This document shows, piece after piece, positions 13,048 through 23,568 of a DNA stretch of 64,000 bases. Both the position numbers and the translations under genes were made by a program. Below the pieces are notes generated by a model. The model saw nothing but the letters and a program-made list of their open reading frames with translations. It was not told where the DNA came from and did no database searches. The stretch comes from Ailanthus altissimus. Taxonomy: Eukaryota > Streptophyta > Magnoliopsida > Sapindales > Simaroubaceae. Each line of letters begins with the position of its first letter. Within the stretch, counting starts at the first letter, position 1. The stretch is from positions 14,637,001 through 14,701,000 of the forward strand of contig OX327683.1 of NCBI GenBank assembly GCA_946807835.1, read 5' to 3'.

Positions 13048-15371
13048 ATTATCGCTATTGTAAAAGACGAATTCATTAATTCAGATCTGGAATCTCTTTT
13101 GTCAGAACAAAGCTGTGAGGACAGTGATACAATCCTTATCTACTCAGAATCCGAATCAAAATCCACTTCAAGTTCTGTCTCGGAGTCACTAAAAATCCAA
13201 ACAGAGCCATCAGAGTCACCCATAACATCCAAGTCATTACACACAATATCAATTCCGATGTTAGAACTTCAGCTATACCCATCCAAATACAGTAAGCCGA
13301 TCAAAGTAATCGGACTACTGGACACCGGTGCGGCAGCCTCAATCCTCAACCCAATCATCCTCCCCGAGTCCTACTGGAAACCCTATCACCAAACCTTCAG
13401 AGCAGCTAACGATGAATTATTTACTATATCCATGATCAGTAAGATAGTTTATCTACAGTTCTTTCCAAACCTCAGAATCCGCCATAAACTATTAGGCTCG
13501 GACCTCCCAGAAAAAAACTTGATCATAGGCTTTGATTTGATCCAAAAACTCTTAGAAAAGAAAATTTTTACCAAGCCAAACGGTTTAAAGTTCAAAGCCC
13601 ATTTTTTACCATGGTCAACCATCCCAAACTATTTTTCCATCACCCCTCTCAATGCTGTTTTTGAGCAAATCAAAAACCATTCAGCATCAAACAGTTACTC
13701 TGAATTCCTCCTCAAATGCCCCTACCCACTGTGGAAAAACCAAGAGTATTTTGTCCGACTACCTTTCCACATGAACGAAAACATCAACCCAACCAAAGCT
13801 AGCCACCCTGGCATGCCGCCGGACCATGTTGACATAGCCAACGCAGAACTCATACAATTGTTACAATAGGGACTTATAGAACACACTTCCTCACAATGGG
13901 CTTGCCAAGCCTTCTACATTAATAAACGAAGCGAGCAAGTTAGGGAAAAATTAAGATTGGTCATTAATTACCAACCCCTAAACTCTTTCTTGCAAGATGA
14001 TAAGTTTCCTCTACCCAACAAACAGGCACTATTCTCAAGGATTGCGCAGGCAAAGGTGTTTTCGAAATTTGACTTAAAGACAGGATTCTGGCAATTAGGA
14101 GTCCACCCTGACGACCGACACAAAACAGGATTCTGCACACCTCACCACCACTACCAGTGAACGGTCCTACCTTTCGGATAAAAGACTGCCCCATCTCTTT
14201 TCCAGAAAACAATGATGAAAATCTTTGAACTTATCCAAGATCAGGCCCTCATTTACATAAAAGATATTCTGCTTTTCTTGAAAAATATTGACGAACACTA
14301 TGATCTCCTTTTGAGATTTGGCAGCATACTACAAGAAAAAGGCATCATGATCTCACTCACCAAGTGCCACGCAGGCCTTGAAGAAATAGATTTTCTGGGG
14401 ATGCGAATAAAAAATGGACAATACAAGCTTCAACCCCATATTGCAGAACAGCTGACCAGATTCCCTGACGATAACTTGATAAAAACCCAAATCCAACAAT
14501 TCCTCGGCATTATAAATTACATGTCGGATTTCATACAGCACCTCTCACAGATCACGAAGCCCCTGTTTCACATGCTAAAAAAGAATCCTCCACAGTGGCA
14601 ACAACAACAGACGTTAGCCGTAAAAATGCTCAAAGAAAAAGCGAAAAGTCTACCACCCTTACAAATCCCGTCACAAGGAAAGAGAATCCTACAGACAGAC
14701 GCAAGCGACTACCATTAGGGGGCTATCCTCCTAGAAGAAACCAATGGAAAAAGACAAATTTACGGGTACAAAAGCGGGGCCTTTTCAGACTCAGAACTGC
14801 ACTACCACAGCACCTTCAAAGAAATATTGGAAGTGAAATGAGCAGTTAAAAATTTTGAATTTCACTTGATTGGACACAATTTCATGGTCGAGCTAGACAT
14901 GTCAACCTTTTCTCACATGCTGAAGTTCAAACAGAAACGCATTCCAAACCAGCAACTACTAAGGTGGCAATAGTGGTTCTCCAAATTTACGGGTACAAAA
15001 GCGGGGCCTTTTCAGACTCAGAACTGCACTACCACAGCACCTTCAAAGAAATATTGGAAGTGAAATGAGCAGTTAAAAATTTTGAATTTCACTTGATTGG
15101 ACACATTTTCATGGTCGAGCTAGACATGTCAACATTTTCTCACATGCTGAAGTTCAAACAGAAACGCATTCCAAACCAGCAACTGCTAAGGTGGCAATAG
15201 TGGTTCTCCAATTTCTCATTTGAAGTGAAACATATCAAAGGCAAGGACAACACAGTAGCAGACTTCCTCTCCCGCAACCCTATAAATACAGACAACCCAC
15301 TCACTAACCACATCACTACCAAACACACAACTAAAAGGCCAAAACACAAATCCCATTACACCATCCTCCTG
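13048..15371 (+). pseudogene. Pararetroviral polyprotein remnant: protease, reverse transcriptase, RNase H
   Basis: The frame is open from the left junction to a TAG at 13867. It contains a Ser-rich linker and the protease active site LLDTGAAAS at about 13312-13338. RT follows in the same frame (13900-14720): INYQPLN, then FSKFDLKTGFWQL. The catalytic box at 14254-14265 reads YIKD, so the first catalytic Asp is lost. Stops lie at 13867, 14158, about 14179 and 14716. RNase H (14719-15290) has the DASDYH start and ends in VADFLSR. Within it the 227-bp duplication shifts the frame, and both copies carry the same TGA and TAG stops. Described as found; not functional. Confidence 0.75.
14757..15210 (+). 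repeat. 227-bp tandem duplication within viral RNase H
   Basis: Positions 14757-14983 and 14984-15210 are direct repeats that differ at about three bases (near 14876, 14903 and 14956 of the first copy). The unit is not a multiple of three, so it shifts the frame. The junctions share only about 3 bp. Both copies contain the same premature TGA (GTGAAATGAGC) and TAG. Confidence 0.9.
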
Positions 15372-16517
15372 ATGGCAGCCTCCTTATCCTCTGCCTCCTC
15401 CCCTGCTGCTCCTCAAAAACCTTTCATCATCCATCCACCAGTCCCGTTTGCTCCTCCAGAATTCGAAGAAAGAATCAGGACCAAAACCATCAGGTCAAAC
15501 CCCACTGAACTCATAAGACAGTACGCCCTCCAAGCTATAGAAGAGAACGGATGGGGCACTCGAGGCACCCCACTATTCAACCTAACATACCCGTTTTTCT
15601 ACCTATTTACTATCACCCCTTTCGAAGCCTGGTCCAAAAGCATTCTTTACCTGTTATGGTACCTGTTGGACTCATACACCATTGCAATAGAATTCCCAGT
15701 ACTGAAGACAAAAAAATGGCTCGAAACAGTCTCGTCCAGCCATGATGCAATCACATTCCTACAATGGTTCCTCCCCGGTGAACAATGGCTAGTCAAGTTC
15801 AAAAGGCTCATTCATCAACACAGCCAATCCAGGATGCCACCCAGAAGATTCCATATTATCCTTCTCTTCCAACGAAAGGGAATGATTATATCCGATCATG
15901 AGGTGCATTACTATCCTATCGTCGAGGACTACTTTATGTTTTCATACCTTCTGCATCTGTTCCGGAATAGCCACAGAGCATAAATGAGAGAACTAGAAAG
16001 AGTTCTTGCAGAGAAAAACCAGATCATCCCACCAGCCGTATGGATAGACCCCGAAGACTGTGCCTCCTGGGAAATCACAGATGAAGACTTCTCATACAGG
16101 CTCTAACAAGCATCCAACATCTACAAACACAGACAGAGTGAACAACACCAAAGATACACCCAACAATACTACCAGTACTGTTGAGCCATAATTGATCACG
16201 AAAACTCTCCGCCCATAATCATCCCATCAGAACCCAATGAGACAGACACACAGATGCATGATGCCCCTGCAGAACCACCAGACTTATCCCTCTCCCTGTA
16301 CCAAGATGCTCAACCCCTACTTACCGAATCACAAGCCCAACAGGAAGCAGGACTGTTGTCCCATGAGCTAGCCTCACAAGAAGCTGAAATTCGTGATAGA
16401 AGCAATGACGACATCAAACTCCTGGAAGAGTTCATGAAAGAATATGAAAGCAGACTAGCCAAGAGTGCATGGAAACAGTTCAATGATGACGGAAGCCCCA
16501 GTGGATCCAGCCAATAA
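15372..16517 (+). pseudogene. Pararetroviral second ORF product, unknown function, broken
   Basis: Starts at a good ATG (15372) and runs in one frame to TAA at 16515-16517, with three internal stops: TAA 15981, TAA 16104 and TGA 16182. Unbroken it would span about 381 codons. The N-terminus is Ser/Ala/Pro-rich. The middle (about residues 70-140) is hydrophobic and aromatic-rich, and the C-terminus (from about 16254) is acidic and probably coiled-coil (ELASQEAEIRD, LLEEFMKEYES). I know no function for it; a downstream ORF of this kind is recalled from florendoviruses. The frame is continuous with the RNase H end upstream, with no stop between 15225 and 15372. Confidence 0.6.
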
Positions 16518-16708
16518 AGTTCCAGAACCTAAGCCACGTGATACAAACAGTCCTAAAACACTGAGCCTTTGTGCTCACAATTTATCATGTGGCCTAGCAT
16601 TATGTTTCTTTTATACGTGTCAATTATAAGTTAAGTTATTTTCCTTGTATGGTGGTCTGCGTGCCACGTCAAAAGCTAGTTCCTTTGTTTGTATCCGGAG
16701 TCCCAGGC

Positions 16709-16762
16709 TATATAAAGCCACTCCTTCCTTTTGTAAAGGATCGTCGAAAAACAAGAAATAAA
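16709..16762 (+). promoter_or_regulatory. Pararetroviral promoter TATA box and poly(A) signal
   Basis: TATATAAA (16709-16716) is followed by AATAAA at 16757-16762. This close TATA-to-poly(A) spacing is typical of pararetroviruses, whose transcript is terminally redundant. An ACGT-core motif (GCCACGTC, about 16665-16672) lies upstream. The leader then runs to about 17017 with no ORF or clear primer-binding site. Confidence 0.55.
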
Positions 16763-17181
16763 AAACTTCTGATTTCCCTCATGAGCTTTTAAATTTCCCT
16801 TCGGCAATTCTCTAAAGTCTCTCTTAAGTATAAAAGGCACAAAATGGGTTGATCATTTTCTAAGTTTTAAAAGAAACTTATCCAGTCAAGTATGCTCTAC
16901 AGTTGCCCTTCCCTAAGGGATCCTCTGTACCAGAAAGACTAAAATTAAAAAAAAAAGAGTTATTTTCATCACGATTTCATGTTTTCCGGCTTCAGATCTT
17001 GTGAAGTTGTCATTACGTTATGTAAAAGGCCAGAAACTAATGTCGACAATCACATGTACTATATAACTATACTAAAAGTTACCAGTATAAAGGTAGGACT
17101 TCTACTACCAATATTTAAAGATAAAAGATAAAAAAAAAACAAAGACAACAGCAAAAACGAGAGAAAAAAAATTTATTCTTA

Positions 17182-19731
17182 TTATTGGGACCACAACTTG
17201 CAGTTGTCCGGCAACTCTGATATTTTATGTGTTTCAACATGCCCTCTCAAGTTTAATATTTTTGGATGAACATTGAGCTTACTCCTTGGATGATTGAATC
17301 TATCAAAGCTGAGTGGATTGGTTAAGATGTCAGTTAGTTGGTTCACACTAAGAACAAAGTTGATTTTCAATTCTCCATTGCTCGTCTTATTTTTTATGAA
17401 ATGAATATCAATTTTTATATGCTTAGTTCTGGTATGGTAAATTGAATTTAGGGCTAGTGAAGTTGCACTTGTGTTGTTTGTCCAAATTACTAGAGGTTTT
17501 TCTAGTTTCAGTTCTAACTATTGAATTAGTAACATGATCCAAGAAATTTCTGTATTTAATCTAGCAATAACTTGTTGCTTTTTTGAGCTCTAAGATATCA
17601 AATTTTTTTCAAGGAACACATGATAACCTCTAACTAATCTCCTGTCATCCGTATCACACCCCCAGTCAGTATTAAAAAATACAACCAATTTAAGTGATTC
17701 TAGTTTCTTGAGTTCCAACCCATAGTTTAGGGTTTCTTTGAGATATCTTAGAAAATTTTTACAAGCAATCCAGTGAGAGTTAAGGAGATTGCTCATAAAC
17801 TGACTCAATTTGTTGATAGCAAATGCTTAGTTTTGGCTTAGCTAGTGTAGCATAATGAAGACTTCTAATAACATTTCTATAGATGGTTACATTGTTGAAA
17901 GTCTTTCCATTTTGTTTGGTTAGCTTGATGCTTGTACTCAGTAGTGTGTGACTACCTTTGTAGTTTGACATGTTGGTATTATTCAACAAGTCTTTAAAGT
18001 ACTTGGTTTGTGACATGAAGATTGAGTTCCTTACTCTACTTACTTCTATACCAATGAAGAAGTGTACTTTATCAACGTCTTTAAGAGTAAAATAGAAACT
18101 TAGGTTATTTATCAGCTCTTCAACTACTTTATCATTGTTTTTAGTAACTGTTATGTCATTTACATAAGTTAACAGCAGTGTCAGGTCCTATTTATCTTTC
18201 TTAATGAACAGTGATGTGTCTGATTTTGTTCCCTTAAATCTCCAACTTATTAATGAGTCTTTTAATTTTTTAAACTAGGCTCTTGAAGCCAATTTCAAAC
18301 CACAGAGTGTTTTCTTTAGTTTGAGAACAAATTTTGGTCTTTCTGCATCTTTATATCCTTCTGGTTGGTGCATATAGACATCATCTATCATTTCACCATT
18401 GAGGAATGCATTATTTATGTCAATCTATTTTAATTTCCACTCATTCATAAGAGCTAAAGTTAAGAAAAATCTGGTTATACATGTTTTCATCACTGGATTG
18501 AAAGTTTCATTGAAATCTAATCTAGATGTCTGATGGAAGCTTTTGGCCATAAGTTTGGGCTTGAACCTTTCCACTATACCATTAGCTTTGTGTTTGACTT
18601 TGTATATCCATTTTGCCCCATAATTCTCATTTTTGGTGTATAAGAAACTAGAGTCTAGGTTTGATTTCTGATGAGAGCATTGTACTCCTTATGCATTGCA
18701 TTTCTTAAGTTCTTATCTTGAAGGGCGGCCTCAACAAATGTTGGTGTGGATTGAGGTTGTGAGTTTGTGCTCATATACACTTTAAGTTTGAATATAATAG
18801 CCTTTATTCTTATGATCATAGGGTGAATGGACAAGGAGTTTTAGTTTTGTTATGATATTGGGTTATGTTTTCTCAATTATGTTTTGGTCTTGTGAGTTTG
18901 AGTGCTCAGTGTCTTTAATTTTATTGGTTTTCTCTCAATTATTAGTGTTGTAATAAACTAGATGTATTGGCAATTTTTGATGAGTTGCTTGTTAGGAGAC
19001 CAATATCATCTGTACTTGATTTGGTATTATTTGTCTCAAATAAGGTTTCTAAGTAGATGAATTGATGACTCAGAGTTCTGTTTTAAGAGAATATGTCTTG
19101 GTTATTTTTCTTAAATTAATTCTTGATTGGAAAGGGAAAAACTCTTCATTGAAGGTTATATGTCTTGTAATGAAAATCCTTCTTGATGAATGCTAACACA
19201 CATAACCTTTGTGTTTGGGACTATACCCTAAAAAGACACATTTTGAACCATGGAAATTGAACTTATTCTTGTTGTACAGTCTTGGAAAAAGATAGCACTC
19301 ACATTCAAGGGTTCTGATTAGGGAGTAGTCTAGTGAGTGTCCAAAAAGCTTTTTATATGGTGACTTATTATTCAATTTTCTTAATAATAATCTATTTATA
19401 AGATAGGCAGTTACATGTATAGTTTCCATCCAGCATCCAAGGGCCATATTTGCTTGTACAAGCAATATGAGGGCCGTTTCAGTTAAATGCTTATGTTTTC
19501 TCTCAACCTTTTCATTCTGATAATGTGTATGTGGACAAAAGTATCTTTGGTTAATTCCACCAACTTTCAGGTAGTTTTTAAAGGCCCTAAATTCTTATTT
19601 CTTCTCATTATACAATGTTTTAATCTTTTGGTCTGTGAGTTTATCAACTTGAGTTTTATAGTTAATGAATGTCTCTAGGGTTTTAGATTTGTTAGTTAAT
19701 GAGTAGATCTAGATAAAAGATGTGTAGTTAT
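17182..19731 (-). pseudogene. Copia X pol remnant: integrase C-part, reverse transcriptase, RNase H
   Basis: Read on the minus strand from 19731 down. Integrase core and C-terminal segment lie at 19193-19690 (NEKVERKHKHL-like, then AYLINRLLLRKL, VFLGYSPKHKGYVC). RT is at 18100-18700, where the catalytic box at 18152-18166 reads YVNDI instead of the usual YVDD. The RT/RNase H junction is at 17780-18016 (RSLHYATLAKPKLS). RNase H follows at 17590-17808 (HWIACKNFLRYLKETLNYGL, DWGCDTDDRR), and the pol end at 17182-17370 (NQLTDILTNPLS, RSKLNVHP). Frameshifts and stops separate these blocks. The upstream part continues at 37371, beyond element Y. Confidence 0.8.
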
Positions 19732-21298
19732 CGAAAAAGTGCTAATTTTTTAGAGTGTGTGTATGTGCAACACACTCATTACAATACAATATGCGTGCCA
19801 TACATATATATAAGTGCAGTAGAATTACAAATCTAATTTTCTAGTACACTAAACACATTTAAAAGAAAGTCTTTCATTAAATTAATGAAACTAATATTGA
19901 GAATCACCTTATAAGTGTTTAGAAATTTCTGAATCGAAGTTCACCACGAAGAGCACTTATTGGCAATTTTAGAACCTAATTAGGGTGCGCTTGGATCTCT
20001 AGCATAATAGCTCTAATTTTTAGCAATGGTGTTTAACTCTTAAACACCAAACTTGGTTAACTCTTAATCATTACTTAAACTCTTTAAGTTTTAGATTATT
20101 AGTTAAACACTTTAACTAATTTTGTTTGTTTCAAAGTAATGAAATAGTTTTTTATTTGTTCAACACTTGAACAAAACAAAAAAAAGTTCATTCTTACTTT
20201 AATAGCCGTCTATGTGAAAATGAAGAAGAAGATGAATAATCTTTCAACATTTGAAAATAAAACACGCCTTTTTATTTATTTCAACACTTGAAACATTCAA
20301 AACAAAAAAACTTCTCCTTATTCCGTTCAAATGGCCGAACCCTTCAACATTGAAAATGAAATCACATTTCAATATATATTCTTTACCTCTTTAGTCAACA
20401 AAGATGGTCCATGACTATGCCCTTACCACACCCATTTGTTTAACAAAATATAACTTAAACTATTTATATTATTTTCGCAACAAATAACACATGTGCTATT
20501 TATTATTATAGCATTTGTTGACTTTATAAATGAAGTGGCCAAATTTAAGACTTGGCAAAATGAAACATTTTTTATTTTTATTCATTTTTATCTCTTTGTC
20601 AAACATATTGCCCTCACCATGTCTCATATGCAATGCTCTCTTGTTTTTCACTTTATTAACCAAATAATGTTAATTAAAACATTTTTAAATAAATAATTTG
20701 ATCTTGCTTGTCTCATTAATAAGGTCATTTTGGTCAATTTTTAAGTCAAATAATCAAGAGTGCAAATTGTGCCACTTATCATCATCTTATAGGTTAACAA
20801 CTTTCGTTAACTAATTAACGATGTACTTAACACTTAAGTCTTTACAAGTGCACAACTTGAGGGATCCTAAAACAAATATTTGGTTTGCTGAAATTTACTA
20901 GATTGAACTATTCAATCCGGTACGCTGCCCTAGTGCAGAACGAGTACACTTTATATTGTGAAACTCCCTAGGTTTATACCCGATTTTTCAAATGAAACTT
21001 TTCTATGAGTCTGTGAGCGATACCCCATGCACACGTCACAGATATTACAAAGCGATACGTTAAACCATACAAGTTGCGGTCATAACATATTCGTATAATC
21101 CCTTCATCATCTATATCCAGGAAGAGTATAGATATAGATCATCACCATCAAATCTCTATTTGCTTATTTGTGAATTTATCTCCAAATTCGTATTTTGATA
21201 AACAATATACACAAACACTTTTTCGATATTGTTTAACCTTACAAAAAACTCATTTTTGGGGTTTATGCTTGTGGCCAAAAGACTTCTTGAAATATAAT

Positions 21299-22687
21299 TG
21301 TTGTGTGTTTTCTATAACACAAATTAGCGCAAGTGCACGTTGTCGCAACAAGTAATATATGATGAGAAAAGTGTCAATCCCACAGAGAATGATTTATCTT
21401 TTCTAGTTTAAGTACTGAAATTGTGTCTTTCTACTATTATCCAGAAAATGATTTAATGTATGATATTAAACTACTCAAGTAAAAGAACAACTTAATTATG
21501 CTAAGTGATAAACTAAATTACCAACAAGTTAAATTCAATATGAGAAATCCTAGGATTACAAACTATCCCCCATTATGCACATAAATTCAGCAGAATCTCT
21601 TTGATGTTTATTGGTTCTCAACTTGATATATTGACCAAAACACTCAACACATCACAAGCCTCTTTTGCAGGTCAAGCAAATATATTCTATCCAATCAAAT
21701 ATCTATATGTCTATGATAAATAAATTGAACAAAATTCATTAAGCACAAGTTTTATGAGCCATACATGCCTTATGAGTATATGTCTATCTCATATGAAACT
21801 CAAGTGTACTATACTATGATCATGCATCAATATGCTTAAGACTGAATACCTAAATGCCTTTGTCAAGTTTATTTAAGCATTTCTAGATCAATTTAACTAC
21901 TGGCCAAGTAATCAAATAGCATTAAGCACAAGCACAATGACTATATCAAAAGCTGAATTAATACCATAAAAGAGAGAACTAAAATCAATCACATAATGAG
22001 TTCAAGGATGTAATCCTAGATGAATGAAATTAGCTCATCATTAAACTACACAATCTTGAAGCTAATTCCATCAATACATGTAAACTACATGTATTGATGT
22101 CCAGCTTAGAAGTAAAGAATCAAAGCAAAGAAGACATCCCTGTCAAATGTCTTTGTTGTTGAAGCTTGCTTCCCTCCTCTTTGATTTCTCCAAACTTAGA
22201 AGTTAGGTGTTTCTTTGTGTTTCCAGCTGCTGTCTCAGCTGGAGTCCCCTCCAAAATGTAAGTTTTGAGCAAATAAATAGGTAAGAGCACGGAATTAGGG
22301 CGCACTTAGGGTTACTTTTGGGTTTCTTGATTTTCAGGAACCTGTCAACATTTGCTGTCCAGGTCCCGGCGCCGCGGCGCTGAGATTCAATGCCGCGGTG
22401 CTCACTTTCTGCAATTGGCACCGCGGTGCTGAAATCCAGTGCCGCGGCGCCGCACTGTAGCAAAAAACAGTGGTACTGTAGCAAACAGTGGTACTGTAGC
22501 AACAGTACCTCCATTTGTATTTTTATCTCTAATGCTCCCATTTGCGTCCGTTTTCCGGTATTTTTGCTCCGACAATGCTTAAACCTATAAAATAACATTA
22601 ATATGCATAAATAGCCCAATTATTGAGATAAATTGAACAAATATCAAGTTAGGAAGATAAAATAGTTTATACAATTACGCCTTATCA
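21299..22687 (-). mobile_element. Solo LTR (1389 bp) inside the 3' LTR of copia Y
   Basis: Begins TGTTGTGTG and ends CTTATCA, with a perfect 5-bp duplication ATAAT on both sides (21294-21298 and 22688-22692). Removing it rejoins the host LTR exactly (GAAATATAAT to CTCGGAGC, as in the copy at 36550-36570). No internal coding region, so it is a solo LTR. The phrase GCAAGTGCACG with GTGTCAATCCCACAGAGA near the left end is familiar from many plant LTRs, but the family is not assigned. The strand is uncertain. It contains a GC-rich repeat cluster at 22368-22454. Confidence 0.85.
22368..22454. repeat. Clustered GC-rich 12-bp words
   Basis: Four near-copies of GCCGCGGYGCTG start at 22371, 22392, 22420 (with ACC) and 22441, spaced 21, 28 and 21 bp. 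They are followed by two copies of AACAGTGGTACTGTAGC. All lie in an otherwise AT-rich LTR. Confidence 0.85.
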
Positions 22688-23568
22688 ATAATCTCGGAGC
22701 ATCTGGACATGCAACTCACCTATATGAGCTGGCGGATCCTATATCTACAAACACTGGACTCTATGAGCATCGAACCATACCTAACAACACACAGCGGTCA
22801 GACAATAAAAGATCTTTGACAACTGTAGAACCAAAGTATGGTGGGTTACTCACAAATCCACCGTAGCGCTCAGGTCAACAGACCATGAATATTACTCAAC
22901 TCGAGCAAACCTGCCATTAATGACTTTATAGGGTGTCCATTAAAGATATTTATGAGTATGTTCGGTACTCAGTCCTTACTAAATACCCTTACTATACAAG
23001 CTTTCAATAAGCTCATAGTCTGTTAATGCTAACCATCTAAACCATCCAGATATAAATATACATTGAGCTATATAAAATATTTTCACCGATAGATCCGTAT
23101 CAGTAAAATAGATTAGGGACATTGTGTTTGAGAATAGATTGCATAATGATATTCTCTATCACTATTTGTAATTATGTCATTACTAATATATTCTTAAGTC
23201 GTTGTCTTATTTTAGACAAGGCTCTAACTCTTAGATTTTGCTAACGCTTAGCAATTATAACTCTTAGCATTGGTAACTCTTAGCAATAATCTAAAAGAGT
23301 TTAGATCTAAACTCTTTTAGATTATACAATTTCTAAAATGTTACAAGCATCTTAAAGTTTATTATAATATTAATAATTTTATACGAATGTATATTGTATA
23401 AATATTAAACAATTAATATTGACACAATATTAGAATGGCACGTAAGCACCATTTTTAACAAACTCTCACTTACTCTAGTGCCATTTATGATGATTTATCA
23501 TATTCATCGACTCCACGTATTTCTTAAATACTCTAAGAGTTAAAGCCTGAGTAGGTTAGCTACGTTAC

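Larger units (their letters stand above)
13045..17017 (+). mobile_element. Endogenous pararetrovirus fragment (Caulimoviridae, possibly Florendovirus-like)
   Basis: A 5'-truncated viral copy. It carries aspartic protease, reverse transcriptase and RNase H in that order, then a second protein region, then an intergenic region with a TATA box and poly(A) signal. It has no LTRs or integrase. The gene order, the RNase H wording (YGYKSGAF, KHIKGKDNTVADFLSR) and a downstream ORF fit plant pararetroviruses. A distinct ORF after RNase H is known for Florendovirus, so that genus is my best guess, from memory. Movement protein and coat protein are missing. At least seven in-frame stops and a frame-shifting duplication make it non-functional. 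It sits inside the 3' LTR of copia X, so it arrived after X. Confidence 0.75.
12965..17239 (-). repeat. 3' LTR of copia X, split by a pararetrovirus insert
   Basis: The two LTR halves are 12965-13044 and about 17018-17239 (together about 302 bp). They align in order with the 285-bp 5' LTR at 41402-41686. Shared blocks include GTTTGTAGAACAAATTGTAT, TTTCTGCCGCT, CTTATTATTGG/CTCATTATTGG, CAACTTGCAG and GTTTCAACA. The 3.97 kb between them is foreign to the LTR. The two LTRs have diverged visibly, so X is old. Confidence 0.75.
19732..23460 (-). repeat. 3' LTR of copia Y
   Basis: Matches 32879-37365 along its whole length in the same order: for example AATTAACGATGTACTTA, GAGTACACTTT and the final ATTAGAATG-ACACGTAA block. 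By eye roughly 8-9 bases in 10 agree, so Y is not recent. It ends ...TTTTTAACA. After removing the solo LTR at 21299-22687 and its 5-bp duplication it is about 2335 bp. Confidence 0.85.

Noticed and set aside
22203..22619. 138-codon minus-strand frame in a GC-rich patch
   Set aside because: It lies wholly inside a solo LTR with a clean target duplication and consists of translated GC-box repeats; no protein motif.
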